A DNA stretch of 64,000 nt from Catellatospora sp. IY07-71 (GCF_018326265.1 NZ_AP023360.1:7933001-7997000), one strand, 5' to 3'; positions 20,053-30,090 are shown, counted from the stretch's first letter. Notes: generated from the letters alone by a model not told the origin. Made by a program: numbers and translations.

Positions 20053-20085
20053 CATGGGAGCACCCTCGACGAAGGAGCTCCCATG
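20053..20085 (+). promoter_or_regulatory. Start-codon-sequestering hairpin ahead of the TIGR04222 gene
   Basis: CATGGGAGC (20053-20061) and GCTCCCATG (20077-20085) form a perfect 9-bp stem with a 15-base loop. The 3' arm contains the ATG at 20083 and the last base of the ribosome binding site GAAGGAG (20071-20077), whose remaining bases sit in the loop. If it folds in mRNA it would block initiation on the first gene of the MNIO unit until melted or bound. Confidence 0.5.
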
Positions 20086-21006
20086 GCGGACACCTGGGGC
20101 ATCCCCGGCCCCACGTTCCTGGCGCTGTACGCCGCCACCGCGGCCGTCGTGCTGGTCGCCACGCTGGTCCTGCGCTCCCGGGCGTTCGCGGGGCCGGAGC
20201 GGGTGCGCATCGACCAGCTGACCCCGCAGCACACCGCGTACCTCACCGGCGGTCCCGCGCGCGCCGTCTACGCCTCGCTGGCCTTCCTGCGCCAGCACGG
20301 CGTGCTGGAGAGCGAGAGCTCGGGCCGGCTGCGCCGCACCGGCGGGCTGCCGCCCGGCGCGAGCCCGCTCGACGCGGCCGTGCTGCACGCGGCGGGCAAC
20401 GGCGTACGCTCCGCCGACCTGCGCACCGACCACAGCGTCGCGTCGGCCCTGCACACCATCAGCGCCGACCTGGAGCGCAATGGGCTCGCGGTCAGCGCGG
20501 AGACGATCGCCCGCGCCCGCCGGGGGCCGCTGCTGCTGCTCGCGCTCGCCGCGCTGGGCGTGGTCCGGGTCATCGCGGGCCTGGCCAACGACCGCCCGGT
20601 CGGCTTCCTGGTGCCGCTCACCATCGCGGTCGCCGTGTTCGGCCTGATCCTGGTCTCCCGGCGCCCGGTGCGCACCCGCGCCACCGACCGTGCCCTGGCT
20701 GACACCCGCCGGCACTACGCCCACCTGAGCCCGCGCATGAAGCCGGCGTTCTCGACGTACGGCCCGGCGCAGACCGCCCTGGCGGTCGGCCTGTTCGGCG
20801 CGGCGGTGCTGTGGGCCGCCGACCCTGCCTTCGCGGGCGAATCCGCCATCCCGGAGGAGCGGGAGGACCACGGCGCGAGCGGCGGGTGGGCCGACGGCGG
20901 CTCGTCCGGCGGGGACGGCGGTGGCGGCGGCGACAGCGGCGGCTCGTCCTGCGGCGGCGGCAGCAGCTGCGGAGGCGGCGGCTGCGGAGGCGGGTGCGGG
21001 GGATGA
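20083..21006 (+). CDS. TIGR04222-type membrane protein with Gly/Cys-rich C-terminal tail; candidate MNIO substrate
   Basis: A 307-residue membrane protein. Hydrophobic segments lie near residues 8-30, 146-163, 168-188 and 230-250, with a soluble region (about 40-140) between the first two. The last helix ends in AFA-GE (residues 249-253), which resembles a signal peptidase site. An acidic stretch follows, then a Gly/Ser tail with Cys at 290, 296, 301 and 305, spaced C-GGGSS-C-GGGG-C-GGG-C-GG. Architecture and neighbourhood match TIGR04222 proteins. GAAGGAG five bases before the ATG fixes the start. The stop overlaps the next gene's ATG (ATGA). I infer that the tail is modified by the downstream iron oxidase; this is not demonstrated by sequence. 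Confidence 0.8.
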   Translation: MADTWGIPGPTFLALYAATAAVVLVATLVLRSRAFAGPERVRIDQLTPQHTAYLTGGPARAVYASLAFLRQHGVLESESSGRLRRTGGLPPGASPLDAAVLHAAGNGVRSADLRTDHSVASALHTISADLERNGLAVSAETIARARRGPLLLLALAALGVVRVIAGLANDRPVGFLVPLTIAVAVFGLILVSRRPVRTRATDRALADTRRHYAHLSPRMKPAFSTYGPAQTALAVGLFGAAVLWAADPAFAGESAIPEEREDHGASGGWADGGSSGGDGGGGGDSGGSSCGGGSSCGGGGCGGGCGG

Positions 21007-21827
21007 CCCCCTTGGCGGACCGGGGCGTCGGCATCGGCTGGCGCCCCGAGATCGCCGGGTTCGTCGCCGGGCTGCCCGGCCTGCGCTTCGTCGAGGTGAT
21101 CGCCGAGTCGCTGCCGCACTCCGGCGAGCTGCCCGACTCCCTGGCCGCGCTGCGGGGCGCGGGCGTCGCGGTGGTGCCGCACGGGGTGAAGCTGTCCCTC
21201 GGCGGCGCGGAGCCGGTCGACCCGCACCGTGTCGAGCACCTCGCCCAGGCCGCCCGCGCCACCGGCGCCCCCCTGGTCAGCGAGCACATCGCGTACGTGC
21301 GCGCGGGCGGCGTCGAGGCCGGGCACCTGCTGCCCCTGCCGCGCAGCCGGGAGGCCGTCGACGCGGTCGTCGCCAACGTGCGGCGCACGACCGCCGAGCT
21401 GGACGTGCCGCTGGCGCTCGAGCCGATCGCGGCGCTGTTCGACTGGCCGGACGACGAGCTGACCGAGGCCCAGTTCCTCACCGAGATCCTCGAGCGGACC
21501 GGCGCCGGGCTGCTGCTCGACGTCGCCAACGTGTACGCCAACGCGCGCAACCGGGGCGAGGACCCGCTCGACCTGCTGGACCGGCTGCCGCTGGAGCGGG
21601 TGGCGTACGTGCACGTCGCGGGCGGCCGGGTGCGCGACGGCCGCTACCACGACACGCACACCGACCCGGTGCCCGGAGAGGTGCTGGACCTGCTCGCGGC
21701 GCTGTGCGAGCGGCAGCGGCCGCCCGCGGTGCTGCTGGAGCGGGACGGTTCCTACCCGCCCGCCGCCGCGCTGCGCGCCGAACTGGACGCGCTGGCCGGC
21801 GCGACCGGATACCCGGCGATCACATGA
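21003..21827 (+). CDS. DUF692 multinuclear non-heme iron oxidase (MNIO)
   Basis: A 274-residue TIM-barrel enzyme of the DUF692/MNIO family (relatives MbnB, TglH, ChrH, BufB), which oxidatively remodels Cys or other residues in ribosomal peptides. Candidate iron ligands are in order: His60 in VVPHGVKLSLG, Glu94/His95 in SEHIAYV, Glu140 in ALEPIA, Asp173/Asn176 in LLLDVANVYANARN, His204 in VAYVHVAGG, and His216, Asp217, His219 and Asp221 in YHDTHTDPVP. It lacks a peptide-recognition domain of its own, which fits the separate partner encoded next. ATGA overlaps at both ends imply co-translation with its neighbours. The chemistry performed here is unknown. Confidence 0.88.
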   Translation: MTPLADRGVGIGWRPEIAGFVAGLPGLRFVEVIAESLPHSGELPDSLAALRGAGVAVVPHGVKLSLGGAEPVDPHRVEHLAQAARATGAPLVSEHIAYVRAGGVEAGHLLPLPRSREAVDAVVANVRRTTAELDVPLALEPIAALFDWPDDELTEAQFLTEILERTGAGLLLDVANVYANARNRGEDPLDLLDRLPLERVAYVHVAGGRVRDGRYHDTHTDPVPGEVLDLLAALCERQRPPAVLLERDGSYPPAAALRAELDALAGATGYPAIT

Positions 21828-22309
21828 CCGGCCCCGCCCGCCAGCCGGATCCGGCCGACCAGGTGGGCGGCCTCGCCCGGCGTCAGGAGGAGCTGGTCCG
21901 CTCGCTCGTCGCCGGAGCGGTGACCCCGAAGGGCTTCGACCCCGGTGCGGTGGCGGCGACCCGGGAGGCGCTGCTGCGCAAGCGCGCGGAGGAGGTGGCG
22001 CGGCACTGGCCCCGGCTGGCCACCTCCGCGGCGGCCCACCCCGGCGGCTGGCCCGCCGCGTTCGGGGCCTGGGCGGCCGGGCGTGCCCCGCAGGGCTCGC
22101 TGCGCGACGGCTGGGACTACGCCCGCGCCCTGCCGCCCCGCGACCCCGCCGCCGCCCGGGAGCTGGCGCTGCGCGAGCTGCTGTGGGAGTACGACGGCAC
22201 GACCGCGCCGAAGCCGAGACGTGGCCCGGCGCTGCGCCTCCACGCCGGGGAACTCTTCGTCCGCTGGCGCGGCCGCGCCCTCACCCGCAACCTGCGCCGC
22301 GCCCCCTGA
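21824..22309 (+). CDS. Putative MNIO partner protein, helical
   Basis: A 161-residue Arg/Ala-rich helical protein whose ATG overlaps the MNIO stop. Characteristic segments are LARRQEELVRSLVAGAVTPKGFD, here residues about 14-36, and EEVARHWPRLA, WPAAFGAWAAGR and GWDYARALPPRDP. My recollection is that a similar region is fused to the C-terminus of some streptomycete DUF692 proteins (SCO6045 type), which would make this a split version. In other MNIO systems a small partner (MbnC, TglI, DUF2063) binds the substrate leader; the same role is inferred here. It contains no catalytic motif. It ends 19 bp before family B copy 2. Confidence 0.7.
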   Translation: MTGPARQPDPADQVGGLARRQEELVRSLVAGAVTPKGFDPGAVAATREALLRKRAEEVARHWPRLATSAAAHPGGWPAAFGAWAAGRAPQGSLRDGWDYARALPPRDPAAARELALRELLWEYDGTTAPKPRRGPALRLHAGELFVRWRGRALTRNLRRAP

Positions 22310-22327
22310 CCGGTCCCGCCCTGCCTC

Positions 22328-22402
22328 GATCGTCCGACTTGCCGGGCACTCGGGCGTATCTTGAGCGCGCATTCGGCCACTCGCCGGGCAAGTCGGATGA
22401 TC
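22328..22402. terminator. Family B palindromic element, copy 2 (B2)
   Basis: GATCGTCCGACTTGCCGGGC (22328-22347) is inverted against GCCGGGCAAGTCGGATGATC (22383-22402) with two mismatches. The centre CTCGGGCGTATCTTGAG resembles the other copies. It lies between the convergent MNIO unit and ABC exporter genes. Confidence 0.78.
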
Positions 22403-22418
22403 AAGCCCGCGTGACGGG

Positions 22419-24383
22419 TCAGGCGGGGGTGTCCGCGAGGCGTGGGGAGTCCGTGACGGCGCTGAGCTGCCGGGTTCGCGGCGACTCCGTCGCCGCGAAC
22501 TGGGTGCGGTACAGGTCGGCGTAGAGGCCGCCCTGGGCGAGCAGCTGCTCGTGGGTGCCGCGCTGGACGATCCGGCCGCCGTCGAGGACCAGGATCTGGT
22601 CGGCCTCGCGGACGGTGGACAGCCGGTGCGCGATGACCAGCGCGGTCCGGCCCGCGAGCGCGGTGGACAGGGCCTGCTGCACCGCGGCCTCGCTCTCGGA
22701 GTCCAGGTGCGCGGTGGCCTCGTCCAGGATGACGATCGACGGGGCCTTCAGCAGCAGCCGGGCGATGGCGATGCGCTGCTTCTCGCCGCCGGAGAACCGG
22801 TAGCCCCGCTCGCCCACCACCGTGTCGAGGCCGTCGGGGGTGGCCCGGACCAGGGTGTCGATCTGCGCGGCGGCCAGCGCGGCCCACAGCTCGTCGTCGG
22901 TGGCGTCGGGCTTGGCATAGCGGAGGTTCTCCGCGATGGTCTCGTGGAACAGGTGGGCGTCCTGGGTGACCACGCCGATGGTGTCGCGCAGCGACTGCAG
23001 CGTGGCGTCGCGCACGTCCACGTCGCCGACCAGCACCGCGCCGGAGGTCACGTCGTACATACGGCTGACCAGCATCGAGGTGGTGGACTTGCCCGCGCCG
23101 GACGAGCCGACGAGCGCGACGAGCTGTCCCGGCTCGACGGTGAACGAGACGCCGCGCAGCACCGGCTCGGCGGCGGCGCGCTCCAGGGTCGCCACGTCCT
23201 CCAGCGAGGCCAGGGAGATCTCCGCGGCGGCCGGGTAGCGGAAGGTCACGTCCCGGAACTCGACCTTCGCCGCGCGCGGCGGCACGTCCACCGCGTCGGG
23301 CCGCTCGGCGATCGCGGGCGGCAGGTCGAGCACCTCGAAGACGCGGTCGAAGGAGACCAGCGCCCCCATCACGTCGACCCGTACGTTCGACAGCGCGGTG
23401 ATCGGGCCGTAGAGGCGCACCAGCAGCAGCGCGAGGGCGACGACGGTGCCCGCGTCCAGCACGCCCTGTACGGCGTACCAGCCGCCCAGGCCGTAGACGA
23501 GCGCCTGGGCGAGCGAGGCGACCAGCATCATGGCGACGAAGAAGGTGCGCGAGTACATGGCGCTCTGCACGCCGATGTCGCGCACCCGCCCGGCGCGCTC
23601 GGCGAACCGCCCCGCCTCGACCTCCGGGCGGCCGAACAGCTTCACCAGCAGCGCGCCGGCCACCCCGAACCGCTCGGTCATGGTGGCGTTCATGCGCGCG
23701 TCGAGGTCGTACGACTCCTTGGTGATCGCGGCGAGCCGGTGCCCCACCCGGCGCGCGGGCAGGATGAACAGCGGCAGCATCACCAGCGAGAGCACGGTGA
23801 TCTGCCAGGACAGGGTGAGCATCACGCCGGCGGTGAGGATCAGCTGGATGATGTTGCCGACCACGCCGGACAGCGTCGAGGTGAACGCCCGCTGGGCGCC
23901 CAGCACGTCGTTGTTGAGCCGGCTGACCAGCGCGCCGGTCTGCGCCCGGGTGAAGAACTGCACCGGCATCCGCTGCACGTGGTCGTACACGCGGGTGCGC
24001 AGGTCGTAGATGAGCCCCTCGCCGATCCGGCTGGAGTAGAAGCGCTCGGCCAGCGACAGCAGCGCGCTGACCACGGCGAGCGCCGCGATGACCAGCGCGA
24101 TGACGATCACCGTGCGGCCCGCGTCGGCGGCCAGCGGCGCGCCGTTCTCCGGCACGATCGTGTTGACCACCCGGCCCGCCAGCAGCGGGGTGACCACGCC
24201 GATGACCGCGGCCAGCACGACCGTCAGCAGGAAGATCGTGATCTCCTTGCGGTACGGCCGGGCGAAGCCCAGGATCCGCCGCGCCGTCAACTTGCCGATC
24301 TTGCGGTTCTCCACGCTCTGCCCGCGGCGCATCGACCGCATGAGCGATTCCATACCGCCGCCGGGGCCGCCACCGAAACTCAC
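22419..24383 (-). CDS. ABC exporter, fused permease and ATPase
   Basis: A 654-residue half-transporter of the ABCB/MsbA-like exporter type. Six membrane helices (about residues 45-330) precede an ATPase domain with Walker A GSSGAGKST, signature FSGGEKQRIAIARLLL and Walker B IVILDEATAHLD. It would work as a homodimer exporting lipid, drug or peptide. The Gly-rich start VSFGGGPGGGMESLMRSM is typical of an actinobacterial subgroup. GTG at 24383 is preferred over ATG at 24389 because AGGGAGG is seven bases from the GTG but only one from the ATG. It converges on the MNIO unit, so co-expression with it is not implied. Confidence 0.9.
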   Translation of the reverse strand: MSFGGGPGGGMESLMRSMRRGQSVENRKIGKLTARRILGFARPYRKEITIFLLTVVLAAVIGVVTPLLAGRVVNTIVPENGAPLAADAGRTVIVIALVIAALAVVSALLSLAERFYSSRIGEGLIYDLRTRVYDHVQRMPVQFFTRAQTGALVSRLNNDVLGAQRAFTSTLSGVVGNIIQLILTAGVMLTLSWQITVLSLVMLPLFILPARRVGHRLAAITKESYDLDARMNATMTERFGVAGALLVKLFGRPEVEAGRFAERAGRVRDIGVQSAMYSRTFFVAMMLVASLAQALVYGLGGWYAVQGVLDAGTVVALALLLVRLYGPITALSNVRVDVMGALVSFDRVFEVLDLPPAIAERPDAVDVPPRAAKVEFRDVTFRYPAAAEISLASLEDVATLERAAAEPVLRGVSFTVEPGQLVALVGSSGAGKSTTSMLVSRMYDVTSGAVLVGDVDVRDATLQSLRDTIGVVTQDAHLFHETIAENLRYAKPDATDDELWAALAAAQIDTLVRATPDGLDTVVGERGYRFSGGEKQRIAIARLLLKAPSIVILDEATAHLDSESEAAVQQALSTALAGRTALVIAHRLSTVREADQILVLDGGRIVQRGTHEQLLAQGGLYADLYRTQFAATESPRTRQLSAVTDSPRLADTPA

Positions 24384-24626
24384 CCGCATACCTCCCTCTA
24401 AGCCCTGCCGTGCCGGTTAACGTGCGGCGCGGAGTGAAAATTCCTTAGCCGGGCTTATTAACTATTCCGCCGTCCGGGGCGCACCAGTCGCGCGGTGTAG
24501 TCGCCGGTCCGGTGGAATGAGTGGGAACCATCCTTTCCACCATCGCGAATCAGCCATGGGGAGGACACCCGAAAGGGCGTATCAACGAACGCGGAAAGGG
24601 ACGATCGGCGTCGGGGAGGCGGATTG

Positions 24627-25388
24627 CTACTCGCCCAGCCCGGCCAGATCGCGGATGCGGCGGGTCTGCGCCTCCCGCTCGGCGCGCTCCTGCTCGGCAT
24701 AGCCGCGGCCGCTCGCCGCGGCCAGCAGGGCCTTGATCTCGACGACCGCGTCCCGCGGCGCGGCCAGCACCGCGTCGGCCAGATCGGCCGCGGCCGCGTC
24801 CAGCTCGTCACGTGGCACCACCAGGTTGACCAGGCCGATCCGGTCCGCCTCGGCGGCCCCGACCCGGCGCCCGGTCACGCAGAGCTCCAGCGCACGGGCG
24901 TAGCCGACCAGCTCCACCAGGCGTTTGGTGCCGGTGAGGTCCGGCACGAGCCCCAGCGTCACCTCCGCCATCGCGAAGAGCGCGTCGTCGGCGGCGATCC
25001 GCAGGTCACAGGCCAGCGCGAGCTGGAAGCCGGCGCCGATGGCGTGGCCCTGCACCGCCGCGATGGTGATGAGGTCGGGCCGGCGGAGCCAGGAGAAGGC
25101 CTGCTGGAAACCGGCGATCCGGTCCGCGCACTCCTCCGGGTCGAGCGTGGCGAGCTCCTGGAACTCGCCGCCCTGCACCACTTTCAGGTCGAGGCCCGCG
25201 GAGAAGGACCGCCCTTCTCCGCGTACGACCACGACGCGCACATCGCCGGCAAGCCCCCGTGCGGCCGCGGCAAGACCCGTCCAGAGCTGCGGGGTCTGCG
25301 CGTTGCGCACCTCCGGGCGGTCCAATGTCACCGTCGCGACAGGACCGTCCACGGTCATGCGAAAGCCGGTCGCTGCCATGTCAGGCAT
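24627..25388 (-). CDS. Enoyl-CoA hydratase/isomerase (crotonase) family protein
   Basis: A 253-residue crotonase-fold protein acting on acyl-CoA thioesters. The oxyanion-hole segments are SAGLDLKVV and GHAIGAGFQLALACDLRIA. The first catalytic Glu of true hydratases is replaced by Gln in AGFQLAL, while AEVTLGLVPDLTGTKRL retains the second acidic position. It may therefore be an isomerase or another family activity, not a standard hydratase. ATG at 25388 has GGGAG seven bases upstream. The HTH gene lies 36 bp upstream on the same strand. About 240 bp of non-coding DNA follows before the ABC exporter start; I see no gene in it. Confidence 0.85.
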   Translation of the reverse strand: MPDMAATGFRMTVDGPVATVTLDRPEVRNAQTPQLWTGLAAAARGLAGDVRVVVVRGEGRSFSAGLDLKVVQGGEFQELATLDPEECADRIAGFQQAFSWLRRPDLITIAAVQGHAIGAGFQLALACDLRIAADDALFAMAEVTLGLVPDLTGTKRLVELVGYARALELCVTGRRVGAAEADRIGLVNLVVPRDELDAAAADLADAVLAAPRDAVVEIKALLAAASGRGYAEQERAEREAQTRRIRDLAGLGE

Positions 25389-25424
25389 CGGCCGGCTCCC
25401 ACTGCTCGGCGTGGCGCGGGCGAA

Positions 25425-25652
25425 TCATGCCTTCTTGCGCCGACGTGCTCCGCCGCGCTGCCGCAGCGCGACACCGGACTCGGTGAGCACCCGGTGGATG
25501 AATCCGTACGAACGGCCAGTCGACGCGGCCAGCGCGCGGATGGACTCACCCGACGTGTAGCGCTTCACGAGGTCCTTGGCGAGCGTCTGGCGTTCGGTCC
25601 CGACGATCCGGCGACCCTTCTCGGTGGTGGTAGCTGTGCCGGTGGCTGCCAT
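25425..25652 (-). CDS. Small helix-turn-helix DNA-binding protein
   Basis: A 75-residue basic protein. A single HTH occupies residues about 27-60 (LAKDLVKRYTSGESIRALA, then TGRSYGFIHRVLTESGV), flanked by Thr/Ala-rich and Arg/Lys-rich (GGARRRKKA) ends. The turn and recognition helix resemble resolvase-type HTH modules. I take it to be one of the small abundant actinobacterial DNA-binding proteins, target unknown. ATG at 25652 is chosen because GAGGA lies nine bases upstream. It is probably co-transcribed with the crotonase gene. Confidence 0.78.
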   Translation of the reverse strand: MAATGTATTTEKGRRIVGTERQTLAKDLVKRYTSGESIRALAASTGRSYGFIHRVLTESGVALRQRGGARRRKKA

Positions 25653-25789
25653 GTTGAAATCCTCACGTCCCGGACGATGCGGTATGCGGTCCAACCTATT
25701 AGACCGCCTCCGACGATCATGCGCTAGATATCAATTCCATGCCAACCGACACGCACGGTGCTGTCGGGTACCCGATAGCGTGTCCGACC

Positions 25790-27103
25790 GTGACCACCGC
25801 TGACCCCCTGAGCACCCGCGACCGCGAACGGCGAGACCTGTTCGGCTGGTTCGTGCTGGTGTGCATCGGCCTGCTGGCGACCTGGCTGGCGGTGCGCGGC
25901 GGCGCCCGGCTCGGCACCGCCAGCGCGCCGTTCCTCGGCAGCTACCGCTTCGAATTGTCGCCGGCCTCGCTGCTGGCGCCGCTCGTCGCGGTCGTCGTGC
26001 TCGGCGCCGCCTGGCGCGGCTGGATCCATCGACTGCCGTGGTGGGCGGTGAGCACCGGGGCCACCGTCGCGTTCTTCGCGTGGGCCGTCTCGCTCGCCCT
26101 CGTCGACGGCGCCGACGGCCTGACCCGCTCGCTCACCCCGGACAGCTACCTCGGTGACGTGCAGGAGGTCGGCGACGATCCGCTGGCGTACCTGAGCTCC
26201 TTCACGGGCCGCTCGGCCGAGCACACCACGGCGACCCGCGGCCACCCGCCCGCGCCGGTGCTGCTGCTGTGGGCCGTGCAGCGGCTCGGCGTCACCGACC
26301 ACCTCGCACTGGGCCTGCTGGTGACCGCGGTCGGCGCGCTGTCCGTGCCGATGGTGCTGGCCGCCGTACGCGACATGAGCGGCGAGGCCGCCGCGCGCCC
26401 GTACGCGCCCCTGCTGGCGCTGGCGCCGTACGCGGTGTGGACGGCGGTGTCGATGGACGCCGTGGTGGCCACGCTCGGCGCGGCGATGACGCTGGCCGGC
26501 GTGCGCGCCACCCGGCGCCACGGCTGGCGCGCGGCGCTGTGGGCGGTGCTGGCCGGGCTGCTGCTCGGCGTGGCCGCGCTGTTCTCGTACGCGGTGGCCT
26601 GGCTCGGGCTGTCCGTGGTGTTCCTGAACTTCGCGCGGCGCCGGGCCGCCCTGAACATGTTCGCCGGGCTGGGCGTGCTGCTGCCGGTGCTCGGCGCGGC
26701 CCGGCTCGGCTTCACCTGGACCGACGGGCTGGGCACGGCGTACGCCGACTTCGCCGAACGGATCGAGCCGCATCGCAGCGCGATGTGGTGGGGCCTGATC
26801 AGCGTGTGCGCGCTGCTGCTGGCGGTGGGCCCGCCGCTGTACGCGAGCCTGCGCAAGGTGCGCAACACCCCCGGCTGGCCGTTCCTGGTCGGCGCGGCCA
26901 CGGCGGTGCTGTTCTCGGTCGGCGCCGGTTTGGCGCGCGGCGGCGTCGAACACGCCTGGCTGCCGTACTTCCCCTGGCTCACCATCGCCGCCGTCGCCCC
27001 GGAACGCCCCGGCGGCGACCCCGTCCCCGCTCCCCTGCTCCTGGTCGCCGTCGGCGCCGCCTCCGCGATGGTCATCGAAGCGGTCCTGTCGACGCCCTGG
27101 TAA
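25790..27103 (+). CDS. Polytopic membrane protein, possible GT-C-like glycosyltransferase
   Basis: A 437-residue protein with roughly nine to eleven hydrophobic segments. A periplasmic-looking loop after the third helix contains SYLGDVQEVGDDPLAYLSSF and TRGHPPAPVLLLWAVQRLG. This pattern of an early loop with acidic residues and an HPP motif recalls GT-C mannosyl- or arabinosyltransferases, but I cannot name the family. GTG at 25790 is preferred over ATG at 25739: GATAGCGT resembles a -10 box placed so that the transcript would start at the GTG (leaderless). It converges on the ABC-F gene across hairpin E4. Confidence 0.65.
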   Translation: MTTADPLSTRDRERRDLFGWFVLVCIGLLATWLAVRGGARLGTASAPFLGSYRFELSPASLLAPLVAVVVLGAAWRGWIHRLPWWAVSTGATVAFFAWAVSLALVDGADGLTRSLTPDSYLGDVQEVGDDPLAYLSSFTGRSAEHTTATRGHPPAPVLLLWAVQRLGVTDHLALGLLVTAVGALSVPMVLAAVRDMSGEAAARPYAPLLALAPYAVWTAVSMDAVVATLGAAMTLAGVRATRRHGWRAALWAVLAGLLLGVAALFSYAVAWLGLSVVFLNFARRRAALNMFAGLGVLLPVLGAARLGFTWTDGLGTAYADFAERIEPHRSAMWWGLISVCALLLAVGPPLYASLRKVRNTPGWPFLVGAATAVLFSVGAGLARGGVEHAWLPYFPWLTIAAVAPERPGGDPVPAPLLLVAVGAASAMVIEAVLSTPW

Positions 27104-27120
27104 TGCATGGGCGGCGCGTC

Positions 27121-27201
27121 AAGAAGGGCACCTTCTTCTACGGAAAACGAGCCGAGCTGCTGCTCGTCTCGCTCCGCGAGCCGACGAAGGTGCCCTTCCT
27201 T
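27121..27201. terminator. Family E hairpin, copy 4 (E4), between convergent genes
   Basis: AAGAAGGGCACCTTCTTC (27121-27138) is inverted against GAAGGTGCCCTTCCTT (27186-27201). The longer loop contains CTACGGAAAACG, echoing CTACGGAAAGCG between the two halves of copy E3. It fills the gap between the membrane protein and ABC-F genes, so it is probably a bidirectional terminator. Confidence 0.72.
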
Positions 27202-27206
27202 GTCTG

Positions 27207-28805
<1,599 letters not shown>

Positions 28806-28955
28806 GTAACTCTCCCAGGTCAGGGGTGGGCCACCGGGTGGCACGAGGAAGGACTGCCCATTCTACCGAGCCGCGCGCGGCAGCTCGCCTGGGCTTTACC
28901 CCGGGCCGCCCCATTTTGGGTGTGATTCACCACAAAACTGCCTACGCTGACGGAC

Positions 28956-29987
28956 GTGAGCATCAACGAGAACGCAGAGCTCGACCCGTCACAGGTCGAG
29001 GACATGCGCGGCTCCGGCGGCGGAGGCGGCGGCGGGGGCGGCTTCCCGCCGTTCGGCGGCGGGGGCGGCGGCGGGGGTATGGGCGGCGCGGGCGCCGGCT
29101 GCCTCGCGGGCCTGCTGCCCATGCTCATGCGCAGCAAGGTCGGCATGGCCGTGCTGCTGGTCGGCGCCCTGTGCGTCGGCCTGCTCATCTGCACCGGCGG
29201 CGGCTCCAGCCTGTTCAGCGGCGTGGGCGGGCTCAACCCCGGCCAGCAGCCGGGGCAGCAGCCCGGCCCGAACGACGTCAACAGCACCGCCCTGGCCCAG
29301 CAGTGCGACCGCTCGAACCCCGACCGGTTCGACAACCCGGCCTGCCGCAACCTGCTCTACATCAACTCGGTCCAGGCGTACTGGCGCGCGGCCATGCCGC
29401 AGTATCTCGGCCAGCAGTACACGCCCGCGACGACCCGCTTCTTCACCGGCTCGGTGTCCACCGCGTGCGGCCCGGCCACGGCCGGCGTCGGCCCGTTCTA
29501 CTGCCCCGGCGACAACCACGTCTACATCGACCTGAGCTTCTACGACGAGCTGGCCAACCGCTTCGGCGCGAAGGGCCAGTTCGCGCAGGCGTACGTGCTC
29601 GCCCACGAGTACGGCCACCACATCCAGACCCTGCTCGGCACCGAGGCGCAGGTGCGCCGCGCCCAGCAGCGCGACCCCGCCAACGCCAACAGGTACTCGG
29701 TCGCCATGGAGCTGCAGGCCGACTGCTACGCGGGCGTCTGGGCGAACGCGGCCGCCAAGACCACCGACGCCACCGGCCAGCCGCTGTTCAAGAGCGTCAC
29801 CCAGCAGGACATCGACCAGGCCCTGGAGGCCGCGGCGGCCGTCGGCGACGACGCCATCCAGCAGAAGGCGGGCGGCCGCGTCAACCAGGAGGCCTTCACC
29901 CACGGCAGCTCCGAGCAGCGCCAGCAGTGGTTCTACCAGGGCTACTCCACCGGCGACCCCCGCCAGTGCGACACCTTCTCCCGCTGA
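28956..29987 (+). CDS. Neutral zinc metallopeptidase, YpfJ/KPN_02809 type
   Basis: A 343-residue membrane-anchored metallopeptidase. After a Gly-rich N-terminal stretch with PPFGGG repeats there is one transmembrane helix (about residues 62-82), then an extracytoplasmic catalytic domain. The zinc-binding motif is AHEYGHHIQ near residue 222, with a downstream acidic ligand in ELQADCYAGVW. Several Cys may form disulphides. GTG at 28956 lies about seven bases after TACGCT, which fits a leaderless transcript. The physiological substrate is unknown. It converges on the VLRF1-like gene across a perfect B hairpin. Confidence 0.88.
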   Translation: MSINENAELDPSQVEDMRGSGGGGGGGGGFPPFGGGGGGGGMGGAGAGCLAGLLPMLMRSKVGMAVLLVGALCVGLLICTGGGSSLFSGVGGLNPGQQPGQQPGPNDVNSTALAQQCDRSNPDRFDNPACRNLLYINSVQAYWRAAMPQYLGQQYTPATTRFFTGSVSTACGPATAGVGPFYCPGDNHVYIDLSFYDELANRFGAKGQFAQAYVLAHEYGHHIQTLLGTEAQVRRAQQRDPANANRYSVAMELQADCYAGVWANAAAKTTDATGQPLFKSVTQQDIDQALEAAAAVGDDAIQQKAGGRVNQEAFTHGSSEQRQQWFYQGYSTGDPRQCDTFSR

Positions 29988-30018
29988 CGCTCGCCCACCA
30001 CCTCGCGAAGGTCCACCG

Positions 30019-30075
30019 ACTTGCCTGGCAGTCGGGCGTATCTTGACTCTCGATACGCCCGACTGCCAGGCAAGT
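30019..30075. terminator. Family B palindromic element, copy 3 (B3)
   Basis: This is a perfect 24-bp inverted repeat, 30019-30042 against 30052-30075, with only a nine-base loop, the tightest of the B copies. The arm includes ACTTGCCTGGCAGTCGGGCG. Here the nested GGGCG pair of the other copies has become continuous with the outer stem. It lies between convergent genes and almost certainly folds as a strong hairpin in either transcript. Confidence 0.85.
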
Positions 30076-30090
30076 TCAATGATCTTGGGG

